A DNA stretch of 45,212 bases, from contig PHBH01000054.1 of assembly GCA_002840535.1 (NCBI GenBank), positions 1 through 45,212 on the forward strand, in the 5' to 3' direction. The translations under genes were made by a program, and so were the position numbers. Positions 6,748 to 15,036 of this stretch are shown piece by piece. A model generated the notes under the pieces. The model saw nothing but the letters and a program-made list of their open reading frames with translations. It made no database searches and was not told the origin of the DNA. Source of the DNA: Deltaproteobacteria bacterium HGW-Deltaproteobacteria-15. Lineage in GTDB: Bacteria; Desulfobacterota; DSM-4660; Desulfatiglandales; HGW-15. How positions within the stretch are numbered: position 1 is the stretch's first letter; every line of letters starts with the position of its first letter.

Positions 6748-8085
6748 TCATGCCCCCTTTTTCCGCAGGTCCTTGAAGCGCTTCGCCTTCAGCTCATACT
6801 TGGGCAGGGATCCGAAAGGATGCACCTCGATACGGTACCCCAGGTTCGTCTTGAGTCGAAGCTGATCCTTCAACCGGGTGAGTATCCGGCTCTGCTCCCC
6901 CTCGCACCCGGGACGCACCTCCACCTTCAAGAGGATGTCGTCGGTTTCCCCTTTCTTGCTCACAGCCACCTCATACTCGTCACCCAGTTCACGGATGCTT
7001 CGGACCACCTCTTCGATTGCCGTGGGTGCCAGTAGAACCCCCTTGACCTTGGTGATGTCGTCGGCGCGCCCGATGACGCCGCCGTCAATGAGCCGGAAGG
7101 TCCTCCCGCATTCGCAGCTCCTGCCGGCCCACCGGATAACGTCCTTGGAGTCGAATCGTATGCAGGGTTTTGTCTGCTGATCCAGGGCCGTGATGATCAT
7201 CTTCCCTTCTTTGCCAGGCTCCGTGACGGGTTTCCCGGTTTCGAGATCCTCGATCTCGATGAGGAAAAAGGCATCGTTCACATGCAGGCCGCCTGGCTGA
7301 GCCTGACACTCATAGCTCCAGGCCCCCCACTCGGTGGCCCCGATGTGATCGTACACCTTTGCCCCCCAGGCCTCTTCCATCCTCTTCTTGGTTGCGGGGA
7401 CGCTGGCGCCGGGCTCCCCCGCGCACGTGATCTTTCGCACCTGCAGATCCCTGGCCACGTCCATTCCGAGCTTGTTCCTGGCTGTTTCAGCCATCCCCAG
7501 AACATAGGTGGGGGTGGCCATGAGGGCCGTACATTTCAACTCCTGCATCTTGAGCACCCTGGCAGCCGTATCGAGAACGCCGCCGGGGATCACCTCGCAC
7601 CCGATCTTTTCCGCGGCATAATGTCCGCCCCAGAACGCGACGAAGATATTGTAGCCGAAAGGCACGAACACCCTGTCGGTCGCCCTGTAGCCCTGGGCAT
7701 AGAGAATGTAGGCCCAGCACTCCGTATAAATCTCCCAGTCCCGCCAGGTGCAGGCGTGGTAGACGGGGGTTCCGGTCGTGCCGCTCGTCTGACGAAATAC
7801 CGTGACATCTTCGAGGTCCACTGCGAGGATGTCGCCGTAAGGGAAGGGGTCCCGCTGCTGGGTATCCCTCAGCATGCTCTTTTCGACTTTGGGGACGAGC
7901 CGGACGTCGTCCAGGGTCCTCACATCCCCGGGCTCGAAGCCTGCCTCTTTGTAGAGCCTGCGGTAGAAGGGGGAATGCGCATAGGACCAGTGAAGGATGT
8001 TCTTGAATTTCCTGAGTTGGAGATCGAAGAGTTTCTCGAGAGGAAGCGTCTCGAGAATGGGGTTCCAGCAGCCTCTGTCATCCAT
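6748..8085 (-). CDS. Phenylacetate-CoA ligase (PaaK)-family AMP-forming CoA ligase
   Basis: A 445-residue adenylate-forming enzyme of the PaaK branch that joins a carboxylic acid to CoA using ATP. It shows the phosphate-binding motif FRQTSGTTGTPV (about 93-104), the YDHIGATEWG acyl-adenylate motif and the family's cysteine cluster CECGRTFRLIDGGVIGRADDITKVKG. The C-terminal swivel domain reads VLLAPTAIEEVVRSI...YEVAV and ends near YRIEVHPFGSLPKYELKAKRFKDLR, with the catalytic-type Lys region. PaaK relatives act on aryl and arylacetic acids, and the position in an aryl-CoA reductase operon suggests an aromatic or cyclic acid as substrate. It lies 42 bp after tetR and abuts the 58-residue gene. 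The exact substrate is unknown. Confidence 0.88.
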   Translation of the reverse strand: MDDRGCWNPILETLPLEKLFDLQLRKFKNILHWSYAHSPFYRRLYKEAGFEPGDVRTLDDVRLVPKVEKSMLRDTQQRDPFPYGDILAVDLEDVTVFRQTSGTTGTPVYHACTWRDWEIYTECWAYILYAQGYRATDRVFVPFGYNIFVAFWGGHYAAEKIGCEVIPGGVLDTAARVLKMQELKCTALMATPTYVLGMAETARNKLGMDVARDLQVRKITCAGEPGASVPATKKRMEEAWGAKVYDHIGATEWGAWSYECQAQPGGLHVNDAFFLIEIEDLETGKPVTEPGKEGKMIITALDQQTKPCIRFDSKDVIRWAGRSCECGRTFRLIDGGVIGRADDITKVKGVLLAPTAIEEVVRSIRELGDEYEVAVSKKGETDDILLKVEVRPGCEGEQSRILTRLKDQLRLKTNLGYRIEVHPFGSLPKYELKAKRFKDLRKKGA

Positions 8086-8127
8086 TTCGTTACCCGGAAA
8101 ACTTGAAATGCGGTGTCAAGCAACCTG

Positions 8128-8712
8128 CTAGGCTGCTTTCAGCCCGTCGATTATGATTCGGCTGACCTCTTGATGACGTTCGAGGAGATCGTACTTCCCT
8201 CCTTTAAGCAGCCAGCGGGATACCATATGCTCGAGGGTTCCCAGGACAAGATGCCGCAGGATGTAGATGTCCGTATCCCGGCGAATGACGCCTTCTTTCT
8301 GTCCTTCAATGATGACATCCAGAACCTGGCCGACCGACTGCTTGAGAAAACCGTACGTTTCCGTCTTGACAAAACTCCTGCTCACCCGCATCTCGAGCAT
8401 CAGTATTCGCCCATACCCGGGGTTCGTCTTGAAAAAGTAGAGAAAGTACCATACGAATTTCCGGATCTTGTTCAGGGCTCCCGAGATCCCCTCGAGATGC
8501 AGTTCGAGCTGGCTTCGGAATTCGTTCGTTTTCTCTATGGGGATGGAGAAAAAGAGGTCTTCCTTATTCCTGAAATACTGATAGATGGTGCCGTCGGCAA
8601 CGCCGGCCTTTTCGGCGATTTCAGAAATGCTTGCACTTTTGAAGTCTTTCTTGCTGAAGACTTCAATAGCCGCCTGGATGATGGACTCTCTCCTGATGAT
8701 CTTCTTTGACAT
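8128..8712 (-). CDS. TetR/AcrR-family transcriptional regulator
   Basis: A 194-residue regulator. Residues about 8-54 are the TetR helix-turn-helix domain (RRESIIQAAIEVFSKKDFKSASISEIAEKAGVADGTIYQYFRNKEDLFFS, the classic spacing). The remainder is a helical ligand-binding and dimer domain ending IIIDGLKAA. It resembles FadR/PaaR-like regulators that sense acyl-CoA, which fits its position 21 bp downstream of the last reductase gene and upstream of a CoA ligase. I infer that it represses this operon and is relieved by the CoA thioester substrate. A direct repeat at 12951-12974 next to the operon promoter is a possible operator. Its stop codon TAG falls in the short motif AGCAACCTGCTAG that also ends pstB2. 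Confidence 0.9.
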   Translation of the reverse strand: MSKKIIRRESIIQAAIEVFSKKDFKSASISEIAEKAGVADGTIYQYFRNKEDLFFSIPIEKTNEFRSQLELHLEGISGALNKIRKFVWYFLYFFKTNPGYGRILMLEMRVSRSFVKTETYGFLKQSVGQVLDVIIEGQKEGVIRRDTDIYILRHLVLGTLEHMVSRWLLKGGKYDLLERHQEVSRIIIDGLKAA

Positions 8713-8733
8713 GTAACGAAGCCAACAATTATA

Positions 8734-9588
8734 TCAGTGCGTGCCGGATTGTTGCCGCCTGTAGAATGAATCCGCAAATAGGGCTGCGCCCAGCGCCGTG
8801 GTGTATGTCGGATCCCATTCGGGCTTGGGCGACAGTCTGTTTACCTTCACCAGCTTTTCCACCCATTCCGTGATGCCCGGGTTCTTGGCGAGTCCTCCGA
8901 TGATGACAAAATCCTTCTTCACGCCTGCCCGGGCAACCAGTGTGCTGATCCTCTTGGCCATACCATAGTGGTAGGCGGCGATGGCCTGTTCCACCGGCAC
9001 CTTGTTCCGCACGAAATCGAGAATCTCGGACTGGGCATACACCGCGCAAAAATCACTGACCTTCGGGAATTTGTCCGACTGCAGGGCAATGGTCCCGATC
9101 TCCGTCACTTCCTTCCCGACCAGATCGGCGAACACCTCCATCGAGCGCCCGATGCCCGCAGCGCACTTGTCGTTCCAGAGAAACGCGGTGGCCCGGCCTT
9201 TGTCGGTGCAGTGAATTACCTTGCAGCTTTGACCGCCCGCATCCAGCACCGTACGAACGGAGGGGCCCCAGATGCGCACCGCCCCGGCCGCGCCGCAGAC
9301 CACGTCCGTTGCCGTTTGAGAGGCAAACGGGACCTGCATCCTCCCGCAGCCCGTCGCCACCACATACTGAATGTCTTTCAACTTCATACGGCACTTATCC
9401 AGAAGCACATTGACCGCCTTGACGGCGGATTCTTTGACCGTCCGATTCCTGACCTGAGAAAACGCGTACGGTTTTCCATCCAGCAGTATCAGGGCTTTGG
9501 AATTCAACGCGCCGCTGTCTATGCCGGCTACGATCCGTCCCGCCTTCTTCCAATCCAGCTCTTCGTTGATTGAAGCGTGTTCGCTCAT
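8734..9588 (-). CDS. Class I benzoyl-CoA reductase family, BcrA/BcrD-type ATPase subunit (P-like)
   Basis: A 284-residue ASKHA-fold ATPase of the BadF/BadG/BcrA/BcrD family. In class I benzoyl-CoA reductases two such subunits share one [4Fe-4S] cluster and use ATP hydrolysis to drive electrons to the catalytic subunits. The two cluster-ligand cysteines are present: Cys142 in NDKCAAGIG and Cys181 in DFCAVYAQSE. The phosphate-1 loop is AGIDSGALNSKAL and the phosphate-2 region VLDAGGQSCKVI, with a C-terminal IIGGLAKNPG adenosine motif. The length matches the short ATPase subunits of the Bzd/Mbd type rather than the long BcrA. I start at MSEHASINEE, whose ATG overlaps the stop of the previous gene as ATGA; the longer frame upstream is a shadow of that gene. 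Confidence 0.88.
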   Translation of the reverse strand: MSEHASINEELDWKKAGRIVAGIDSGALNSKALILLDGKPYAFSQVRNRTVKESAVKAVNVLLDKCRMKLKDIQYVVATGCGRMQVPFASQTATDVVCGAAGAVRIWGPSVRTVLDAGGQSCKVIHCTDKGRATAFLWNDKCAAGIGRSMEVFADLVGKEVTEIGTIALQSDKFPKVSDFCAVYAQSEILDFVRNKVPVEQAIAAYHYGMAKRISTLVARAGVKKDFVIIGGLAKNPGITEWVEKLVKVNRLSPKPEWDPTYTTALGAALFADSFYRRQQSGTH

Positions 9589-10379
9589 TCTCCACCCCCA
9601 TTGCTCATCGCCGCACCGACTGCACCCACATACTCCGGAAGGTCCAACACGATCAGCTCTTGTTTCAGCAGACTCGCAAGATGCTCGATCAGCGCCGGTG
9701 ATTTGGCTAATCCTCCGGCTACCACGACCTCTTTTGTGAGATTCATAACGGTGCACATGTCGGCAACGCGTTCCACGACATATCTCGAGATCGCACCCGC
9801 CACCTCTGCGATGTCCTTCCCTCGGCACATGAGGTCGATGGCGTCCGATTCGGCGGAGAGGGAGCATTGAACGCCGACGGACAGGTCTTCGGTGGAACGA
9901 AGCGCCAGTTCGGAAAGCTCCTTTTCACTGACTCCCAGCGCCTTGGCCATGTTGGTGTAAAAGATGCCCACGCCGTCAGCGCACTTGTCGTTCTGGATCA
10001 CATCCCGGACATCTCCGTTGTGATCGAACGAGATCGCTTTGTGAATGTTCCCGCCGATGTCGATCACGGTTCTGGAATTCTTATTGAGGAAAAAGGCCCC
10101 CTTGGCATCCGCCACATATTCCGGCACCGTCCCAAGGACATTCATCGGCGGTACCTGAACCAAGTCCTTGAAGATTCCGGTAGCCACGATTCCGCCCACT
10201 TCCTTGAATGCGACTCCGGCACTCTCCGATGCATCGTGGAGGGCTTTTTGAGCCGCGGCGACCACATCGAATCTTGTCGGGGCCGTGCAGTACCCGAGGA
10301 TTTCTCCCCCTCTCATGATCACGGCCTTTGTTTGAATATGGCCGGCATCCAGTCCGGCCAAGAGTTTTTCCTTATTCAT
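9585..10379 (-). CDS. Class I benzoyl-CoA reductase family, second BcrA/BcrD-type ATPase subunit (Q-like)
   Basis: A 264-residue member of the same ATPase family as its neighbour but clearly divergent from it. Cluster-ligand cysteines are Cys133 (NDKCADGVG) and Cys172 (GVQCSLSAESD). The phosphate-1 loop is LAGLDAGHIQTKAV and the phosphate-2 region VIDIGGNIHKAI, where activators usually have DIGGQD.K. A VVAGGLAKSP adenosine motif follows near the C-terminus. Two different ATPase subunits next to two different HgdB-like subunits is the hallmark of benzoyl-CoA reductases. 2-hydroxyacyl-CoA dehydratases usually have one homodimeric activator. The start ATG overlaps the previous stop (ATGA) and its own stop overlaps the next start, so translation is coupled and subunit stoichiometry is probably fixed. 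Confidence 0.88.
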   Translation of the reverse strand: MNKEKLLAGLDAGHIQTKAVIMRGGEILGYCTAPTRFDVVAAAQKALHDASESAGVAFKEVGGIVATGIFKDLVQVPPMNVLGTVPEYVADAKGAFFLNKNSRTVIDIGGNIHKAISFDHNGDVRDVIQNDKCADGVGIFYTNMAKALGVSEKELSELALRSTEDLSVGVQCSLSAESDAIDLMCRGKDIAEVAGAISRYVVERVADMCTVMNLTKEVVVAGGLAKSPALIEHLASLLKQELIVLDLPEYVGAVGAAMSNGGGE

Positions 10380-11539
10380 GGCGCCACCTGCCTTATGATT
10401 TCTACAAGAGCCTCCAACTGGGTCCCGAACTGAACAGTCGGCACGGTTGTATCCAGCTCGAGCTCCGTGTACGGGATCCCCATCATGCTCACGATCGGTT
10501 TCAGAGCGATAATGTCCATCGACTGAGGGCTGCAGAATCTCTGGTAGAGAAAGAGCACTCCATCCGGCTTGAAGTCCTGGATGAACTGCTGGACGAACCG
10601 GAACCTCTTTTTCTCCCCGGTGCCCGGGACAGTGTCCTTTGCAGGGCAGGGGATCCTGCTGATGAGTCCCTCGGCGATCGCCTCAAGCTTGTCGGGTCTG
10701 TCCTCCGGCACCTCGAACCAGAAGTACCTGGCCGCTGTGCAGGAATCGACAAAGACGAGGGTTGTGGGGTAGTTCAGACCTTCAACCAACTCGAAGATCC
10801 GCAGGTCGTCACACGCCCCTCCCGTGACCATCAGCCTCACCCCCGGCTCTTTGCCGGGCTCGGATTCCAGCTGCTTGATCAGTCGATCCAGCATCCGATT
10901 GCATTCCTGCTTATCCATTACCTGGGAAGCCAGGGTCACGGTCGCAACATCCGCTCCCGTGATGGGCGGCTTGTCGCGCTTCAGGAATTCCCAGAGCCGC
11001 TTCAGCAGCCTCCTGGTGCGGTTATACGTCTTGATCGCCTTTTCGATCTCATCCTCGGTGATCGTCTTCTTCGTAAACTGCTCGACGAAGGTCTTGAAGT
11101 CTTGAAAAGAATCCTTCATGAACCCGCCGGCCGCCTTTGCATGGATGATATGGGGGAACGGTATGAGGAAGCTTTTTTTCTCGAACCCGGCGAACCTCAC
11201 CCAGACATTAAACGCCTCGGCCATATGGATGCAGCTGCTGCTGTGGACGAGCAGGTCCAGGTAGTCATAACTGTGCTGCAGTCCCTGGTACGCGCAGTCG
11301 TGTGAAAATGAGCAATAGGTTTCATGAATGTAGCTCCTCGTCATTCCCTGCGAGACATGGGAGCTAAGAACTCTCACCGGTACTATTCCCGCTGCGTAGA
11401 GAATTTCCTCGGGAACATGAGTGCACATGTATCCGGCCACAAGCCGCCCTTTTGCCTTGAGGGACTTGGCGTATGCGTGGGTGTCTTCCGTGATCCGGCG
11501 AAACTTTTCGATTGTTGCTTCAGATCCCTTCTTCATCAC
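10376..11539 (-). CDS. Class I benzoyl-CoA reductase family, catalytic-side subunit (BcrC/BzdN-like)
   Basis: A 387-residue protein of the 2-hydroxyglutaryl-CoA dehydratase D-component (HgdB) family. It shows the family opening GRLVAGYMCTHVPEEILYAAGIVPVRVL (about 31-58). Conserved cysteines that can ligate a [4Fe-4S] cluster occur at ETYCSFSHDC (76 and 82), SSSCIHMAEAF (103) and YQRFCSPQSMD near the C-terminus. The length (387) matches the 44-kDa BcrC/BzdN subunit. It would form the substrate-reducing module with its neighbour. The start is GTG at 11539 or ATG one codon later, with AGGAGG at a suitable distance; only 3 bp separate it from the previous stop. The closest functional assignment is by family and gene order, not by any substrate-specific residue. 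Confidence 0.87.
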   Translation of the reverse strand: MMKKGSEATIEKFRRITEDTHAYAKSLKAKGRLVAGYMCTHVPEEILYAAGIVPVRVLSSHVSQGMTRSYIHETYCSFSHDCAYQGLQHSYDYLDLLVHSSSCIHMAEAFNVWVRFAGFEKKSFLIPFPHIIHAKAAGGFMKDSFQDFKTFVEQFTKKTITEDEIEKAIKTYNRTRRLLKRLWEFLKRDKPPITGADVATVTLASQVMDKQECNRMLDRLIKQLESEPGKEPGVRLMVTGGACDDLRIFELVEGLNYPTTLVFVDSCTAARYFWFEVPEDRPDKLEAIAEGLISRIPCPAKDTVPGTGEKKRFRFVQQFIQDFKPDGVLFLYQRFCSPQSMDIIALKPIVSMMGIPYTELELDTTVPTVQFGTQLEALVEIIRQVAP

Positions 11540-11542
11540 CTC

Positions 11543-12859
11543 TCACGCACCTCCTTTCTTTCGCGCTTCCATCAGATGCACGAACAACTCCGTCTTCCTT
11601 TTGGAACCGGGCAAATCCATTTTCCGGACATCCACGGTTTCGGTGTCGTATTCCACGGTCGGGATTTCGTTCTTGAAGATGCGTTGTATGGCGATGTAGC
11701 CGTTTCTGAAATCCGTTTCGCAGCTGCGGGTAGGCGCCAGCAAGAGACCGTCGGCCTTGTACTCCGCTACCATGGCCCTGGCCATCTGTTCCAGCGCCCA
11801 GTAGGACCTCACGCCTTGCCAGGTAGGCCATCCCAGGACAATTTTGACGAGCGCCTCCAGGGCATCTCTTCTGGTGGAAAAATCCAGCCCGTCCACCCAT
11901 GCGGGGTCGATGGGCTGCCAGGACCATTTCCCGTTTTCGAATCCCCTGAAATTGCCGGCCGTCCCGAATGTGTAGACCGAGGCCACAATCTCGGCTCCGG
12001 CGTCCCTGAGGATCCTCGCGATTTCCGGATGGCCGTAGGTGTGGGCAAGTCCGAAATAAACGATCCTGTAGCGTTGATGATCGACCACGCTCTGCCCGGT
12101 TTCGACCATGTGCTGCACTTCCTTGTACAGCGCTTCATAGATCCGCACCGCCTCATCCGTTGTCCTGTCCACCATGGCCGGCGGGAACAGGGCGATCAGT
12201 CGGCGCTCGTCCAATGGCGCCGGGGCATGCATGTTCATCGCACAGATGTTGCCCCACAGAACCAGCACCTTGATCTCGTTTCTGGTTGCTTTGAAAAACA
12301 ACTCATCCGAAAAGGCCCTGCCGGTCACCCTCTCCAGCCAGCGGATCCCTTCCTCCATCTGGTCGCACACGTATTTGACTTTTTTCGCATCCTTCTCCGC
12401 ATCCCCGCCCCCGATCATGTCTATGGGGTACATGGGTATGCCGCCCAGACGTCTCGAGACCTCCTGGTACCATTTTGAATGGAGGTTGCACAAATGGGTG
12501 GTCCAGATCAGGGTTGGTCTCGTGTACCCTTCCTTGATGGTTCCGTCGGTGATCCCTATCTTGTCGCGGACCACCTCCCCTACGAACAGCTTCAGGTAAC
12601 TGCACGAGTGATAGCCCAGGCCGGCAATTTCAGCGGCCGCAATATCCTCGCGGGCCTCTTCGGGGAATGTTCCGGCCGTCGAGGCCGCGTGCGGCTCGCC
12701 GCCGATCAGGTATACGTCCTCGCCCAACCCTTTGAGGGGTGCCAGCGGACTCCAGGTGGAGCCCATGCAGCGAATGCCTTCGGTACCATGTGCGTAGTTC
12801 CTGTAACAGGAACTCTGGTAATTCTTGAAGTCGGGCCAAATTTTTAAAGTGTACGACAT
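11543..12859 (-). CDS. Class I benzoyl-CoA reductase family, catalytic-side subunit (BcrB/BzdO-like)
   Basis: A 438-residue HgdA/BcrB-type subunit, the size of the 48-kDa BcrB/BzdO protein. The N-terminal segment YRNYAHGTEGIRCMGSTW followed by GLGEDVYLIGGEPHAAS is typical of the BzdO branch. It continues with a Cys-bearing region SCSYLKLFVGEV, a TTHLCNLHSKWYQEV stretch and APTRSCETDF near the C-terminus, all possible cluster ligands. It is the first gene of the O-N-Q-P operon, the order I recall for the 3-methylbenzoyl-CoA-reductase-type (mbd/mbr) clusters. GGAGGTTGAG precedes the ATG. It should reduce an aryl-CoA (or related cyclic acyl-CoA) thioester with electrons from the ATPase module. 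Genes for the later ring-cleavage steps and a dedicated ferredoxin are absent from the window. Confidence 0.87.
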   Translation of the reverse strand: MSYTLKIWPDFKNYQSSCYRNYAHGTEGIRCMGSTWSPLAPLKGLGEDVYLIGGEPHAASTAGTFPEEAREDIAAAEIAGLGYHSCSYLKLFVGEVVRDKIGITDGTIKEGYTRPTLIWTTHLCNLHSKWYQEVSRRLGGIPMYPIDMIGGGDAEKDAKKVKYVCDQMEEGIRWLERVTGRAFSDELFFKATRNEIKVLVLWGNICAMNMHAPAPLDERRLIALFPPAMVDRTTDEAVRIYEALYKEVQHMVETGQSVVDHQRYRIVYFGLAHTYGHPEIARILRDAGAEIVASVYTFGTAGNFRGFENGKWSWQPIDPAWVDGLDFSTRRDALEALVKIVLGWPTWQGVRSYWALEQMARAMVAEYKADGLLLAPTRSCETDFRNGYIAIQRIFKNEIPTVEYDTETVDVRKMDLPGSKRKTELFVHLMEARKKGGA

Positions 12860-12950
12860 CTCAACCTCCTATCCGGTAACCCGGCGCCTGGACATGGCCT
12901 GGCTTGTCCGACTGAGAATATCCTTCATCTGCTTCAGCGACCATCCAAGG

Positions 12951-12974
12951 TGATTCAGAATTGAAGATGATTCA
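12951..12974 (-). promoter_or_regulatory. Candidate operator: TGATTCA direct repeat at the reductase promoter
   Basis: TGATTCA occurs at 12951-12957 and again at 12968-12974, a 17-bp start-to-start spacing. The second copy abuts the -10 hexamer. A regulator bound here would cover the transcription start of the reductase operon. The TetR protein in the same operon is the natural candidate, although TetR operators are more often inverted than direct repeats. Confidence 0.4.
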
Positions 12975-13001
12975 TTTTATGAGTTTCAGGAAAGATGTCA
13001 A
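12974..13001 (-). promoter_or_regulatory. Promoter of the aryl-CoA reductase operon
   Basis: On the minus strand a perfect TTGACA (complement of 12996-13001) and TAAAAT (complement of 12974-12979) are separated by 16 bp. They lie about 115 bp upstream of the first reductase subunit. This is a strong sigma70-type match. Confidence 0.65.
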
Positions 13002-13184
13002 GTGTTTTTGCTTACTGGCCAAGAGCCCGGGTTTGTCAGAATAATTCCCGTAATAGCAGTATGTTGTATGATATTGTGCGATATCTTCCAGGGGGCGCAA
13101 CTAGTTGAACGGCATTCAATCAGGTTCTGAGCACGCTGCAGTCGGGGATCAGGAGTCGCAAACGAGAATCGCCACCATTGCGCT

Positions 13185-13211
13185 GATGGGTTTCGCTTCG
13201 CTCTACCCATC
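13185..13211. repeat. Dispersed palindrome GATGGGT...ACCCATC
   Basis: GATGGGT (13185-13191) and ACCCATC (13205-13211) flank TTCGCTTCGCTCT. This matches a type of short palindrome (GATGGGT-TTCGCTTCGCTCT-ACCCATC) scattered between genes in many unrelated bacterial genomes. Only one copy is in this window. Confidence 0.5.
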
Positions 13212-13281
13212 CTACGAAACTGGGTTCCGCCGCAGTTTATCCCTCACTTGATCCGACGGGAACGACGGGATTACCCGCTGC

Positions 13282-13312
13282 GTCATTCCCGCGCAGGCGG
13301 GAATCCAGAATC
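13282..13312. repeat. Dispersed palindromic repeat, copy 1
   Basis: A 31-bp sequence centred on TTCCCGC-GCA-GGCGGGAA, identical to 36682-36712. It is a REP-like intergenic element; both copies lie just outside coding regions. Confidence 0.75.
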
Positions 13313-13428
13313 GGTTTTTCTTCCCGTCCCCCCCTCTTGGGGGGATCTCCGAAAAGAGGATGGAGGTATCGTTTTCCAGGGTTCCTCCCCCTGGATGGGA
13401 GAGGAACAGGAGAGGGTGGCAAGAGCCA

Positions 13429-15036
13429 CTACTGGTGGTCCTTCCACATGCCGTATTTCTCTCTCAGCACTCTGTGGAGTATCTTGTTTGCGCCGGATCT
13501 CGGCATCTCCTCGTCACGGATAAAGACAATATTCTTGGGGACCTTGTAGCCGGCGATCTTTCCTTTGCAGTAACCGGATATTTCTTCAGCGGTTGCACGC
13601 ACTCCTTCATGGAGCACTACCACCGCCGTTACCTGCTCGCCCCACTTTTCGTGCGGCACACCGATGACTGCGACGTCTTTGACCTTCGGGTGGCCCCCCA
13701 CCACGTTTTCCACCTCGGATGGAAAGATGTTCTCACCGCCGGAAATGATCATGTTTGCCTTTCTGTCAACGAGAAACACATATCCCTCTTCATCCTTGTA
13801 AGCCATGTCGCCCGCGCTGAAATATCCATCCTTCATGGCCGCTGCCGTTTTTTCCGGCTCTCTCCAGTATCCTTCGAACAGCATGGGGCTTCTTGAATAG
13901 AGTTCGCCGACCACGTTCGGTTCGGTAATGAGCTTTCCCCGCTCGTCATAGAGCCTTATCAAGTCGGTACCCATGACCTCACGCCCGCAGGAGCCAAGTT
14001 TCTCGAGTTGCTCATCCGGCTTCAGGATGGTCACGATTCCAGCCTCTGTGGAGCCGTAGGCTTCATCCAGCTTCGAGTTGGGGAACATCTTGAGGATGCC
14101 GAGCTTCGTATCCCTTCGCGCCGGGGCGGAGGAGATAAGGAGTTTCTTGACCGAGGTAAGATCATATTTCTCCTTCACCTTCTCCGGAAGCGCAAGCATC
14201 ATGATGTAGTGGGTCGGCACAAGGGAGGTGAAAGTGATCCGGTGTTCCGAGAAGGTCCTGAGCAGGTCTTCCGGATCGAAGCTTGCCATATTGTAAACCA
14301 TGACCGTTCCGCCCACCCAGGTGTTGACAAAAGAGTAGTTGAGCGAATTGATGTGGCAGCAGGGCATGACCAGGAGCGTACAGTCGTCGAAAGAGAACAC
14401 GTGGTCGTAGATCATGATCAGATACTGGGCGAACATGGATGCGTGGCTCTTCATCACCCCTTTGGGCTTCCCCGTGGTCCCGCCGGTGTACATGATGACC
14501 CAGATGTCATCGGCCGCCACTTCCGTTGCCGGTTCCTCCGTACTCGCCGCCGCTATGGCATCTTCATACGAGACAAAGCCCTCGTAACGGGGGTTATCCA
14601 CGGCGAACGAGACATACTTCTCGACCGTGGGAAGATTCTCCCTCATTTTGTTGACCTGGTCTACCCACGGATATTCTTTCCCGCTTCCGGGATCCTTTCC
14701 ACCCTGCACAATGAAGACCCTCGCTTCGCTATGGCTGATGTTGTACTCCATTTCCCCCTGGGAAAGCCTGAACATGATGGGCACACAGATGAATCCCCCC
14801 TTTGCGGCGGCGGCGTAGATCTCCATCCACTCCACGCAGTTGTAGGCAAGAACGGCTATCCTGTCGCCTTTCTTCATGCCCATGCCGGCAAGTGCATTCG
14901 CAAGCCTGCACGCCCGCTCATCCCACTGCTTAAAGGTGTAGGCCTTGTACAGATCCTTGATGCCGATCTTGTTCGGCCATTTAAAACCATTCACCCTCAA
15001 TATCTCTTTTGCGGTCATCCAGTGGCCGTTCTTCAT
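13429..15036 (-). CDS. Acyl-CoA synthetase (AMP-forming), fatty-acyl/aryl-CoA ligase type
   Basis: A 535-residue adenylate-forming ligase of the long-chain acyl-CoA synthetase (class I) type. It activates a carboxylic acid to its CoA thioester through an acyl-AMP. Motifs are the P-loop IMYTGGTTGKPKGVMKSH, the DEAYGSTEAG adenylate-binding motif, the hinge DMAYKDEEGYVFLVDRKANMIISGGENIFPSEVE and a C-terminal PRSGANKILHRVLRE carrying the catalytic-type Lys (the usual form is SGK). The start is the Met of MKNGHWMTAKEIL, with AGGAGG six bases upstream. It is unlike the PaaK-type ligase at 6748-8085, so the locus has two independent CoA-ligase lineages. It sits upstream of the reductase operon on the same strand but is separated by about 570 bp of repeats, so it is probably its own unit. 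Confidence 0.88.
   Translation of the reverse strand: MKNGHWMTAKEILRVNGFKWPNKIGIKDLYKAYTFKQWDERACRLANALAGMGMKKGDRIAVLAYNCVEWMEIYAAAAKGGFICVPIMFRLSQGEMEYNISHSEARVFIVQGGKDPGSGKEYPWVDQVNKMRENLPTVEKYVSFAVDNPRYEGFVSYEDAIAAASTEEPATEVAADDIWVIMYTGGTTGKPKGVMKSHASMFAQYLIMIYDHVFSFDDCTLLVMPCCHINSLNYSFVNTWVGGTVMVYNMASFDPEDLLRTFSEHRITFTSLVPTHYIMMLALPEKVKEKYDLTSVKKLLISSAPARRDTKLGILKMFPNSKLDEAYGSTEAGIVTILKPDEQLEKLGSCGREVMGTDLIRLYDERGKLITEPNVVGELYSRSPMLFEGYWREPEKTAAAMKDGYFSAGDMAYKDEEGYVFLVDRKANMIISGGENIFPSEVENVVGGHPKVKDVAVIGVPHEKWGEQVTAVVVLHEGVRATAEEISGYCKGKIAGYKVPKNIVFIRDEEMPRSGANKILHRVLREKYGMWKDHQ

Larger units (their letters stand above)
13002..13428. other. Repeat-rich intergenic region, no gene seen
   Basis: No reading frame here looks like a protein. 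The stretch holds several short palindromes described separately (13185-13211 and 13282-13312). It also has a GTTCCTC (13381-13387) / GAGGAAC (13401-13407) inverted repeat just after the acyl-CoA synthetase gene, which could help end its transcript although no T-tract follows. Confidence 0.5.

Noticed and set aside
6172..6751. Long minus-strand frame (MNADMEYS...) crossing the repeat region
   Set aside because: Repetitive, low-complexity translation. The 58-residue frame at 6571-6747 explains the coding-like part.
9589..9867. N-terminal extension of the P-like ATPase gene over the Q-like gene
   Set aside because: The extra 93 codons read in a frame shifted against the Q-like gene, which is clearly coding. 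MSEHASINEE with the ATGA overlap is a better start.
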